A model generated the notes under the pieces. It made no database searches. It had not been told where the DNA came from and saw only the letters and a program-made list of their open reading frames with translations. 38,682 nucleotides of DNA. Origin: Usnea hakonensis. Lineage: Eukaryota > Ascomycota > Lecanoromycetes > Lecanorales > Parmeliaceae. The stretch covers positions 1 through 38,682 of the forward strand of contig BLJB01000514.1 of assembly GCA_013423325.1 (NCBI GenBank). The letters are read 5' to 3'. Shown here in pieces: positions 1-10,481 of this stretch (within the stretch, counting starts at the first letter, position 1; the number at the start of each line of letters is the position of its first letter). The position numbers were made by a program, and so were the translations under genes.

Positions 1-300
1 CTTTTCGTTCTGGCCTCCCAATTCGGCTGCATTCGGTGCATGGAAAGCATGGAGGCCTCAGGCCAAGGATGATTGTTGCACTGCAACAGGAAGGCAATGA
101 GAATGGTCAGGCACTGCTAGAAGCACTGTTATTGGCCAGGGAATTCAGCCCTACCAAAGCAGTTTCGATTCGGCAAATCCTCGGACAATGCGCCATTCGA
201 CTTGTTTCAATGGATTTGGATCACATGGATTCGTGATCTGCATGCGGAGAAACCCGCACCAAAAGTACCTGTTTTCAGCGATTTTCTCACTTTCAGACTA
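1..300 (+). repeat. Left copy of a dispersed direct repeat
   Basis: About 300 bases match the last 277 bases of the window (38406-38682) in the same orientation, with scattered substitutions and small indels. Bases 1-72 encode the last 23 residues and stop codon of the same reading frame that ends the protein at 37911-38477, so this is the 3' part of a repeated gene-bearing element plus its downstream sequence. The match runs at least to the shared string gcgattttctcactt, where the window ends on the right, so the true right edge of the repeat cannot be seen. Confidence 0.85.
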
Positions 301-578
301 CACCATGGTCCCCCAGCATTAATAAGGCACAGCACTACTAACACCACCTCGCTGTCGCACCCTCGCTGTCGCCATTGGCCATGAGGACATGGCCTTTTTT
401 CTTTTTTGTGGGCATGTTGTCACGGTATGCCTCAGGCATGGTTCCCAATTGGGCCTAGCGTGGCTTGGCGCCTTGGCACTCCGCACAAATCTCGCTGCAG
501 AGCCATTCTTTCTTACATACATTCAATATTATCAATAAAACCACCACTTTATGAATCCATTCATATTAGTCCTTGACA
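301..578. other. Spacer with two copies of a TIR-like motif
   Basis: No gene is recognised here. The motif cctcgctgtcgc occurs at 347-358, and cctcgctgtcgcc at 361-373. The same 13-mer forms the ends of the inverted-repeat element at 28805-30328, so it probably belongs to a dispersed transposon family. The rest is ordinary mixed sequence up to an abrupt change to AT-rich DNA at about 579. Confidence 0.4.
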
Positions 579-2112
579 ATTAAGCTATAAGAAAATAATA
601 CCCTAGAGCCTTAAAATCCTAAACTAACTTATCTAAAATCTATCTACTAATTAAAATACTACTATAAGATATCGATATAGAGTTTAAGCCCCTCGAACTA
701 TAGGAAGCTCTATTTATAAATATTATTTCTATTCTAGTAATAAGCTATTTTAATAATTATTCTAGTAATCCTATTAATTTATTCTAACTATTACTCTATA
801 TAAAATTAGATACTATTAATAAACTATAGATCTTCTTCTATATAAGTTTCTATTTTAATAGCTAGTTTATAAGATTATAAAAGATATTAAGATAATCTCT
901 TAAAATATTTACTTTTAAATATTAACTCTTAAAGATTTATAGAAAGCTACTAAATCTTTTTTAACTAATATTTTTAAGGGTAAGACTTCTATATTATTCC
1001 TATTTAAAGTATAAATTCTAAAATATACTTTTAACTAGATCTTAATCTTTATCTATATCTTATTTATTCTAATAGAGTTATAAATTATTAGTAGAATTAA
1101 AAGATAGTAGTAATCTATAACTAAAAAATTAATATAAAAATTCTAATACTAAACCCTATATTAATCTTATAAATTAAATAATAGTAACTAGAATAATTAT
1201 TAGAAAGTTTAATATCTACCCCTTTTATCTTTAAAAGTACGAATAAAATTAAAATTCTTCTATAATAATATTATTTATTTTATATAATATATAGTAAGCT
1301 AGTATACTAGTAGAGTATAATTAGCTAGATATATTATTAGAAGATAAAATAATAAATATACTTTTAAATTATAAAATTAATTCCGCCTCTATTATCTTCT
1401 ATAGTATAAGTAGAGCGCTACTCTAAATTCGCCCTATCTAACTAATTAAATTATAAATCTTCTTTATAAATCGACTAAAGTATATTTTTAGAATAATAAG
1501 CTCTATCGATTTCTATTATATTTAAATTTTATATAGTATAATAACTAGAATTTTATTAATCTATTACGAAGTAGAATAAAATAATAAAGGTTAATATATT
1601 ATTTAGCTAAAAACGTCTTTTTTTACTACTCTTATTAATAATTATTCTTATTTATAATACTTTTTTAGTTATTCTATATCGCTTTTATAATTTCTTTTCC
1701 TTTATTAAGGGAGGCTCTTTATTACCTTATAAAGTCGATATAGTATTTAGTATATTATCTAGAAGATTCGATAAATTATCTAGAAAGATTAATATAGAGT
1801 CTTAATTATTACTCTAAAAATCTAATATAAAAGGTAGTATAATATCTTATATAGCTATATTTTAATATTAGTAAAGAATAATAAAGGAATAGAAAAAAGG
1901 AATAAATTATTTAGTAGAATATTTATTTATTATTCTAAGAGTCTTCTATTTATAACTTAATTAAAAGTAGAAAAGATATAACTTAAATATAATATATATA
2001 ATTATTTAGAATTTTAGTATAATAAGAAAGTTTTAAAAAGTATATTTAAAAAAGTAGTCTACTTATTTATAATTACTTCTTATAATTATTATCTAAATTA
2101 TTATCTTTAACC
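579..2112. repeat. AT-rich, RIP-saturated relic of a repeated element
   Basis: Reading every line, I find no CpA and no TpG dinucleotide between 579 and 2112, while TpA is very common and a few CpG remain. RIP in ascomycetes converts CpA to TpA on either strand, so full loss of CpA/TpG is what complete RIP would leave. There is no open reading frame of useful length and the ancestral element cannot be recognised. The edges are sharp: the last CpA is at 577-578 and the next TpG is at 2113-2114, where normal base composition resumes. Confidence 0.85.
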
Positions 2113-2591
2113 TGGATCCGGGTAAAAAGGTCGCCATTTTCGGCATACTTGGACGCCGTTTTAAGCACCTTTTGCACCAGGGTCCCCTGCCCCACGCCAC
2201 GCTGCCTGAACGGCTGATGCACTCCCCCCCACTCCCCATCCGAATCTCTCAACGGCTGCATGCAGGCTTGCGCGCTAGTCGATCGTATCGATCAAGACGA
2301 TCCTGCATCTCCTTGGTCATCTTTATCACTTCACTATAGGTCGCTCACGGAATCCTCGTTGCGTGGTCGGGCAGTATAGAGGCGAGGAAGGAAAGAGGGA
2401 GAAGAGGGGGGGAGAGAGAGGACACTGGGACCGGCCGTTTCAGGCGACCATAAAAATGGCCCTGCTCCTCCCTTCTGTCTTCCTCTCTGCCATCCTCTCT
2501 ACCCAACTTACTTCCCTCTATTCATCCCTATCCTCAAGGACTCACGTCCGCTCGTTTTACACACAGACAAGCCTCCTCGCCGCCGTCCGCT
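2113..2591. other. Upstream region of the DUF3435 gene
   Basis: Base composition returns to normal here and includes a GA-rich stretch (about 2381-2422) and a C/T-rich stretch (about 2458-2530) close to the start of the downstream gene. The reading frames present have no recognisable motif and lie where a promoter and 5' leader would be expected. No specific regulatory site is identified. Confidence 0.3.
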
Positions 2592-4960
2592 ATGGCTCGT
2601 CGCAAAGCACTGCTACATGCTCAACGGCAAGATACAAACTCGTCTCACCCCTCTACCTCCACGAGAAGCCAGCTCTCAGCTCGAGAATACTACAATGCAC
2701 GGTACGAGAAGGTTGATAAATGCCACCGATCAACGACGCTTTACGCCGATATCACCAACTCACACATCGTTCGTCTCGAAGGTTTATGGAGAGAGTGAGT
2801 CATCTCTAGTATGGATTTTATAGTCGTTTTACTCAGGTTGTTAATCCTTAATCTAGGTATTGCGACACCGTCGACATCGATCCCTATTACACACTCAAAC
2901 GGTCAATGGAGGGTCGAATTAAGAACTTCTTTTATTAGATATATAACAACTACTCCATCAAGAAAATCAGTTCGGTTGAAACCTACTCGCATCAACTAAG
3001 CCAACTCTACATCAAATGGAAGGGTCGACGGATCAGTCCGTTGACCTTGAAGCAAATCTACAATGTAAATTAAAGCACACACGTTAATGTCCCTACACAC
3101 ACGAGTAACGTTAGAACAGTTCATCAACGGTCCATTGGCGGAAGAACATAGGCTGGATGACAGCGAAACCGATAAGCCTCTCTTGGATACGGTTGATTTC
3201 GTGGAGCTGCTACGTTGCCATTGGGTGACGGACACCAACACCTTCCCTCACGAACGGCAACGGGTTCAGCTAGCAACGATCCTGCTGGTCGCGGCGTTCA
3301 CTGGATCCCGACCCGGAGCCCTTCTCGGAATCACCTATCGCGACCTGGATCTGTTCGTCCAGCGCGACAAGACCACGGGAGAAGTGGCCCTCACCCTGCA
3401 GTTCAAGCTCACCCGAACCAAGTCTCGCAAGAAGCGCAAGAGACCGTAAGTGACCGTCACGAAATCGGGTTCATCAGTTTGACAGGCATACAGGAAAACC
3501 TACACATTCTTTATCGATACCAATCCCCTCTTTTGTATCATATCCCATATCATCGGCCTCGCCTGCGACGACGACGCCTACCTTTTCCCGAATATAAACC
3601 CTAAGACGGTTCTGACCCTTGGGGTCCTAAAGGGACTGAACTGTCAACCAATCCCATGGAAAGAGGACATACTGGACGTACCGTTGTTTCGTGCGCCTGT
3701 GCAATCCTCCAGGGGCTGTGCCACCGCGGCCGACACGGCGCTCCCCTACGACAAGTATCACGAGTGGATCAAACGGTTAGGAGAAGAGACTGGCTTCGTA
3801 CAGGTCTTCACGACCTATTGTCTCCGGCGAGCGACAGGAAATGCCATTAACGGTGAGTTCGGAGGTTTCTGTTCCCACGGAGCCTAGGCTAACATGATCA
3901 TTCACCAGATGATCCCAATTCCAATGAGGCCGTCCGCAATCTGGTCATGGATCACACCAATTCAGCCATCTTCCAGCGCAACTACCTGTCTCGCATGATC
4001 CGATACGACACCCAAGCCGCATACGGGGGTACGGCGCCTCGGACGGAGTTGATCCAAGCGGCCAACCGGATGAGCCGACGGATCGACCCCCGACGACCCA
4101 AAGAGCTGACCGAGGCGCAGAGTGCCAGTATCCGCCAGGAGGAAGAAATCCAGGAGCTTCGCGGCCGTCGAGACGAGCTGTTCCAGCGCATTCGACACCA
4201 ATTCACGTTCATCTACCGTGCAGAGGGACAAGTCATCTACGATCAGTACGAGGAGGCCAAACGAGCCGTGGATCGAAAGATCAAAGCGCGAGAGCGGGAA
4301 CTCATGAAGCAGATCCAAAAAGAATACGACACTATCGCTCCCGTGCAAGACATGCGAGCGCAGCTCGAGGGAGATGTGGAGCTGCTTAGTCCTATTCTTT
4401 GCACCTCAGGGCGTGTTCGCTACACGTTTGTGGAACGATCACGCATCGCCAAGGCCTTCTTCGACCCGCTGTCGACTTGCAGTGCTAAGGACGATATGGA
4501 TTGGCGGGTTTCCATTGTCGATGATATGGTGTCACTCTGTATCCGGCAGGAGGGAGTGTTCCGCAAAGCCCGCCGAACATGGAGGATTCAGGCGAGGGAA
4601 AGGGATCCTGATAATGACGCAGAACGTCCCTTGAACGCCGTCAAGTCCGAGTCTGAGTCGGATTCCTCGATCGCCTATCTCTTTCCTGTAAGATGCAAAC
4701 CCTACCAGTGCCTTTACTGTCTGGGTGACACCGACCTACCTTTGGAGGAGCGACTCCACAACCTTGGCAGTAAATATTCGTTGCAGCGGCATTTCGACCG
4801 CCGTCACCCTTTTCGGCCCCGCGAACCCTGTCCTTTCCCCCATCCCGAATGTGCGGCAGTCACGCTTGACACTGTCATGCATTTTAAGAATCATGCGGCG
4901 ACCGTTCACGGAGTCTACATGTCTGACAAAATTAGCATGCCTTGTGGAGTTTTAGGCTGA
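2592..4960 (+). pseudogene. DUF3435 tyrosine recombinase with C-terminal zinc fingers, one nonsense codon
   Basis: Five exons join cleanly: 2592-2794, 2857-3064, 3120-3445, 3494-3852 and 3909-4960, giving 715 codons with one in-frame TAG at 2936-2938 (codon 95). The introns are 48-62 bp with GT...AG ends. Tyrosine-recombinase residues are in order: Arg in TGSRPGALL (about residue 201), Arg in YCLRRATGN (about 357), His in VMDHTNS (about 381) and candidate nucleophile Tyr in FQRNYLSR (about 391). A coiled, charged segment follows, then a Cys/His region with CLYC...HFDRRH and CPFPHPEC...H...H that looks like two zinc fingers. DUF3435 proteins include the captains that mobilise Starship elements; they cut and rejoin DNA in the nucleus. 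The TAG is one transition from Trp or Gln, consistent with RIP. Everything else is open, so the gene died recently or the stop is an error. Whether it belongs to the captain clade or a related FluG-domain clade needs a phylogeny. Confidence 0.85.
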
Positions 4961-5056
4961 TTGTTGTTTGCCTGGCCTCACGGATTCATTGTGTCTACTA
5001 GAGCAACTGTTCTACGTTTTTTTAATCTCGATACTTTGACAACTTGAAAAGCTTTA

Positions 5057-5428
5057 GCACTGAGAGAGTAGGGACACCCTATGCTTCCCTGGGTCCGTCT
5101 CCACAAGGCTACACCCTGAGACAGTGTATTGACTCGAAGGATGTATATTCTTCGAGGGTATGCTTTCCAGTGTATGTTACTGTATTATCTAGAGTAATAA
5201 GATAATACTGAACTTCTAAACGTATTGAACTGTCTAATTTTGTACGTTCTAATTCTATGGCAGTGTTTAGGTTTAGGTTTAAGTTGTGTAGCTTTCGAGT
5301 TTACAGACGTTTTGAGCTTGCTTACCCTCGAAGTTTATACAATCTTCGAGTTAAGACACTGTCTCAGGGTGTGCAGACTTCCAGACATTTACCCAGGGAA
5401 TCCGGGGGTGTCCCTACTCTCCCAGTGC
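5057..5428. mobile_element. MITE with long terminal inverted repeats
   Basis: The left end (gcactgagagagtaggga...) and the reverse complement of the right end (gcactgggagagtaggga...) align for about 105-110 bases: 5057-5163 against about 5318-5428. The arms share accctgagacagtgt and an inner ctcgaag...cttcgag hairpin that is also mirrored. The 372 bp size, absence of any coding frame and long inverted arms indicate a non-autonomous DNA transposon. No target-site duplication is obvious at these edges. Confidence 0.8.
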
Positions 5429-5662
5429 CAGAATCGGAGCGCAAGGAACGGGGCCAAAATTGGAACTTTGTTTTGGGGGGAGGGTTCCAAAAATGGAACT
5501 CTAGGGACGGTACAAAAATGGAATACAGAAGTGCGAGGAAGACGAAATAAAGGAATCCAAAAGTGGAGTAGGAAATTCAGGGATATACTGGTGCTCGTCT
5601 TTAATATGTTCCCTCGCTCGTTCTCTGCTAAGGAGGTTGTGAGTCAACAGGAAAGGTAGAAA
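5429..5662. other. Short interspersed motif array
   Basis: Four near-copies of a short motif lie between 5455 and 5570: ccaaaattggaac, ccaaaaatggaac, acaaaaatggaat and ccaaaagtggag. Long shadow frames cross the area, but none shows a domain. This is probably decayed repeat plus the leader of the small gene that follows. Confidence 0.3.
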
Positions 5663-6025
5663 ATGCCTTACGCAGCAAAAGCAAAAGCGCAGCAGTTCAC
5701 CAGAAGGAAACCAAACTTAATGAAAAAGGCAGATCAGCTAGCGCGATTACGTCACGCAGACGTTGCATTGATCATCCGCAGAAGTGGAAGGAATTATACT
5801 TGTCGATCGACCGCGGTGGCCTCCTAGCATGACAGAAATCGTACGTATGAACTCGATGTATTAACCTTTGAGCTCACTCGAACTCAGGAAGCCTCGTACC
5901 CGTTGCCTGTCAATCTACTGTCCAGAAACTTTGATTACACTATTCATGAAGTTCCGCATAACTCAAACGTGGAGGAACCGTCAAACGAGAGGCCTGGTTC
6001 AGTTGAGACTTCGGATGGCACATGA
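5663..6025 (+). pseudogene. Small MADS-box-like (SRF-type) gene, frame-broken
   Basis: From ATG 5663 the frame gives a basic helix resembling the fungal MADS box: FTRRKPNLMKKADQLARLR, then a hydrophobic strand (DVALIIRRSGRNYT). Near 5798-5804 the homology moves to the +1 frame, which reads DRPRWPPSMTEI, a segment typical of small fungal MADS-box proteins. An intron with donor gtacgt at 5841 and acceptor ending at 5887 then leads to YPLPVNLLSRNFD and a stop at 6023-6025. MADS proteins bind CArG-like DNA as dimers. The two halves need a one-base indel to join, so the gene is probably inactive. The family assignment rests on recalled motifs and the parts are short. Confidence 0.6.
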
Positions 6026-8076
6026 GTTTGAGGGATCTGATGTTGCACCGCATGTATTTGGCAGTATGGGTAATGCTATACGGTAGCGACGTTGAGGAAG
6101 CCGAGATAACAATGCCAATACCTGCTCTCTTGACAGGGGCATCCTCGGAGTAGGCTGGTCGTCAGGAATTCTTTTTGACCGGCCAATTGCGCTCAATAAT
6201 ATATTGAAGGTCCTGTAGCACTTTGATGTGTCTTTGCTGTGGTTGAGTAGGGGAAGAAGCAGTGAAGGGCAGAATTAGGATGGGCAGAAGCAGAAAAACG
6301 GGAAAAGAAGTGGGCATGCATTTGACCCCGAAAAAAAACCGGCTCCTATTTCCACCATCGGTCACATGAAACTTACAATATATAAATAGTAGGAGGATGA
6401 ACCTAGCACTGGCAGAGACAGCCCTATGAAGCACAGCAAAAGGCAGCATCACGGAAAGCAGGACCGCGAATACCAGTACTGGTAGAAGTGGGCCGGGGTG
6501 CCAGAATGTGGGAAGTTATCAGAATTGGAGCGAGTGCTAGAACCGGAGCTGGTGAGGTGAGAATTCCGAAGTCAATCGTCTCGATCTATTTAATGTTAGA
6601 TTAGGCTACAGCTTTATCGACTCATCAGCGTGAAGACTAGTTCTAGATCGGCCAAGCCTCAAGTGATTGGTTCAGATCTTCTTCATCTCTTGGGACCACG
6701 GGCACGGGCCCCATCCTTTTCATCCCTTCCTGCAAGACGTATCTTCACAAACAAAGCCGATGACGTTATACTGGGGAAGAAGGGGCAAACTATATTAAAG
6801 AAGCCCCTATTTTTACTGGTACGCTGTCACAATCTGCTCGCAAACGAAAGCCAGCGGGGCGATAATAGAGGAAAGGCGGTTGTAGTTGCTCCAGGTTCTG
6901 GATAGGGATTTGCAGGATAGTCGTTCCTAGAATGTGATTGGTTACCATGATTTTCGAGCAATTGGGCCCGCGAATCGTTCAGGCTTTTTAATTCATAATC
7001 TCTCAGTCACAAGGCGCAGTCATAGATCTCCATGTCCATGATTATCTGTTCATGGTTGTCATAGCCTTCGGCTGCATACAGATATGAAGAATAAACAAAA
7101 ATCCATACGACGTCACTTTTGCGCTGGTAGTGGTAATTATATTCGAGACCTAATTAATCCGCTGATAGATCCCTCAATACAGCTGCCATACGAATATTGT
7201 CTGGCAGAAGCAGTCAGTGTTACGCCCGTCACTATGCTCTTTGGGATCTCTGGCACGAACTCACTGATGCTATCCCCGAGGTGGGCTCGGTCGTGGATGT
7301 GTATGTGTTCGTACTGATGACGGGGTCGGGACGGGCTGCGATCTGGCCTTTCGCGGCCCGCCATCGGGATCAGCCCCAATATTGATGGCAGGCTCAGCTC
7401 GCGCAGGTGATCGTAGAGCTCGCTGGCCAAAGGGATTGTCAAGCCCACCAGAATTAAAGTGCGACTGGATAGAGATAGAAATAAGCTTTAAAATCCTCTT
7501 GGTGTGATCAGCAAAGCTTCCAAGTCGAACAAAGCGTCTAAGCAAAATCTTCAATCTCCCAGATAGTAGCAGCCCAAGTGAAGTGGGAGAAGTCGATGAA
7601 CAGGACGTAGTGGCTTGGCACTTGCTGCGATGCCAAGAGTCTTTGCGCAGTGGAGACTCCTAACTAGAGATTCAGGCATCGGAACTAAGCCGCCTACTTG
7701 TGACATTCTCCTAATAGATAGTGCCTGGCGAACGTAGGACTGCGCGATCCCCTAGAGCATAGTGCAACTCAACCTCTAGGCTCTCTAAAGATTCTCCACT
7801 AAGTCCCATTCCAGATCAGCGATCCATGCGATTAGCAGCACTGATCCCTTCGACGAAAAATTACTATTGCAACCATACCAAGCATATAATCAACAACCGC
7901 CGCGGCCGGACAAGCTTGCTTAGGTTCAGTCAAACATTGGGGATCAAGAGAAGAGATACAATGAAAATCCGCCAAGCTGCATCCACCAATTGACCGAGTT
8001 GAATGTCATTTTGAATAACGTATTGGTTTTCAAGGACACGGAGCAGGATCTGGTGCTGGAACCGGATAAGGCACGG
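6026..8076. other. No gene recognised
   Basis: About 2 kb with only short frames (for example 6162-6452 minus, 7084-7317 plus, 7270-7554 minus). None has a motif I recognise and none continues over a plausible intron. I see no inverted repeats or strong compositional change. It may be decayed coding or transposon sequence. Confidence 0.4.
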
Positions 8077-8281
8077 TGCTGACATCAGCTCCTTTGTCGA
8101 GCAGCATCTGCACCACTCTCTCATCACCTCGATATGACGCCGCGTGCAGAGCGTTGCCATAGTATCCACCTTGCGTGTTGACATCAGCCCCTTTGTCGAG
8201 CAGCATCTGCACCACTTTCTCATGACCTCCAGACAAAGAATGGGCCCCTGGGGCAAGGAGAAGTGTAGGATACGACGACAT
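8077..8281 (-). pseudogene. Ankyrin-repeat fragment
   Basis: The minus-strand frame has two consecutive ankyrin units with the same core, VVQMLLDKGADV, separated by NALHAASYRGDER. The two copies lie exactly 99 bases (33 residues) apart and are nearly identical at the nucleotide level (8078 and 8177 mark equivalent positions). Ankyrin repeats are protein-binding modules; in fungi such high-identity arrays often form the C-terminal sensor of NACHT-type NLR proteins. No NACHT or N-terminal effector domain is visible nearby, and the frame ends after the second unit in unrelated sequence, so this is a remnant. Confidence 0.7.
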
Positions 8282-10481
8282 CCTAGGGGTCGATTTCAGC
8301 CTGTGGTACCCCTGGCCCTTGGGGAATGCAGTAGCGCATGATGCAATGACCTCCTGTGGAAGCAGGGTATTGTAAGGCTTAAATTTGCCCTAGGGCACGG
8401 GAAAAGCGCATGATATGACGACTTCCTAGATATTCTGCTGTGCCACTACGTCCGTGTGATGATGTGGCAGGCTGAGAATGCTGCGAGTGCGTTCGGCAAG
8501 CGAGAAAGTCCTCGAAGGTCCTCGAAGGGTGTTTATCCCTCGATCTTTCCAAGGCTTACACGGTCCAGCTTATCTTTTGCACGTCATTCTTTGAGAAAGA
8601 GTCATCTTTAGACGAGGCGCGGGTGCATGAGATATGCAGTGCAACTTGGTGAGAGTTGAGGGACACGAGGGAACCTCGTGTAAAGCCGAAGGCACCAGGC
8701 CGAGTGCCTGAGACATGTGGAGAGGATATGCAGGAGGAGGGCCGATAATGATTCATGTTAGACAGATACACGCAACATGATTGCATTGTGAGTGTCATGC
8801 GCATAGCTCCGTGACATGGTATGTAAGAATTACTGCAACGTGAAGTTGATAGCGGCAGCATAGAATCCAGATTCAGAGGGGATGCTTTCTCAGATAAGCC
8901 ACTTTCTGGCTTCCCGAGATGCCTAATGCCGAGGAACATAGGTAGTGGTGGTGATCGCGGAGGTACTTACTTGAATGAGATTATGGGATGGTCAGTTGTG
9001 GCACAGGTAAACCACAGCAAGAAAGGCCGGCGACGACCTTACTCCCGGGCTCTCTGGACTGGTCCGCATACAGAGCTACAGCAGAAGGATTGCGCCTAGT
9101 GTATCTCGCTGTTCGGTGGAATCCGCCAAACTGCCAGGGCATGTTGTACAGTGTGGGATAAATGCACCACTACTAGAGCCAGCCTTTGATATTCAGCCGT
9201 GTGCGCTTGCCATTTCCGCAGCTCAAGAAACGAATGTAATTAAGGGTAGGGATAGCCTGGACGCTGGTGCCCAACAGATGTTGAGAGCTGTCTCTCAGTA
9301 GAGTAGGACAAGCATTATTGGCGGGTCTCGCTCAGCTTGATAGGCGAGTTGTTATGCGCCAAAGGATAGGCTGGCGCAGAGCTGGACTCGAAGCAAAAGC
9401 AATAAACACACAGTAGAGGCTTCACGTCAGGTGGCCTTTTGAAACATTACCTCGGCTTTTGCATCTAAGGACACGCAGAGTTTTCCTTGGCGGTAGCAAT
9501 GGTACCACCCGCGGATATGTGATACCTTCTACTGAGAGCTAATTGGTTCGCTAATAGCTACAAGCCAGTGGACCACATGTGGGGAGAAGCCCTTTTGGAA
9601 CTCAATGTACTCTCGTACATTTACTACAAAAATGATTCAATTCATGTTTAGGTCAGTACCTAGATCACAAGTAACCTTAGGTTTTAAAGGGTGGCCTAAA
9701 AGTACCTTACCAAAGTTACCATACCTTAGTTATAAGGCTGGTGAGATTTTAGCGCCTTCCAGCCGCCCGCCAACTTCCTCGCTCCCGACCGCTTTGAGCT
9801 ATTATTTCTCAACTGATCTACACGTAGTCACTTTGTTGGGGTGGAGTAATACTTTAGACAGAAACGTATTATTTCACCGCCATTATACAAGGACAAGGTG
9901 TCAGACGTCCTGCATCTCCCATGAAAACACGCCTATCATTGAGCATCTTTCACCTTTTCAACTGTAGGGTTTGGAATGACTGCATGACTAGCTTCAGTAG
10001 TCCTCCGCAGCCTGCATGCCTGCGAAGCCTCTGTAACCACTCATTGCAGTGGATGCCACGCTCACCTGCTTCCCTCCATCCATAGCCTCTCGGCTCCTAA
10101 CTCGCAGATGTAATATCAAGCGCAAGAATGCAGGAGGCCGGCGATCCTGTCAGGTATTATTGCACTCTTGCGACGTAGGGTTCCATGAATCCTACCTCAC
10201 AGCCTTTCTTCACTGAAGGCTCTCAATGCTGTCGTCGGGTGAAGCCCCGGCTCTTCAAAGCTGACTGCAGATCATGGTCCCACACTAGCCCCACAGTTTC
10301 ATAACTGGCAGATATCTGATGGGCGCTTTTCCTCGCACGACTTACCTTTCTGCTGCCTCTCGTCGCAATCTCATCGATTGATTTCGATATTGCCCCCAGT
10401 TCTTTCATCTCACTCAAAGCAGTCGCTGGGATAAGTAGCACTACTCCCAAGCCGTCAAGGAAAGCGTGTGTCTCGTAAAAA
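8282..10481. other. No gene recognised
   Basis: Frames such as 8556-8939 (minus), 9605-9967 (plus) and 10223-10450 (minus) show no domain and no conserved motif. A small direct duplication (gtcctcgaag twice, about 8506-8528) is the only structure noticed. The last few hundred bases are the upstream region of the membrane-protein gene that begins at 10482. Confidence 0.35.

Noticed and set aside
2363..2716. 117-residue frame upstream of the recombinase gene
   Set aside because: It overlaps the first exon of the DUF3435 gene in another frame and has no motif; a shadow frame over a promoter with GA- and CT-rich tracts.
7084..7554. Overlapping frames on both strands
   Set aside because: No two of them join over a credible intron and none has a motif; treated as non-coding.
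9605..9967. 120-residue plus-strand frame
   Set aside because: No domain, low-complexity start and no plausible splice partners; I could not distinguish it from chance or from decayed transposon sequence.
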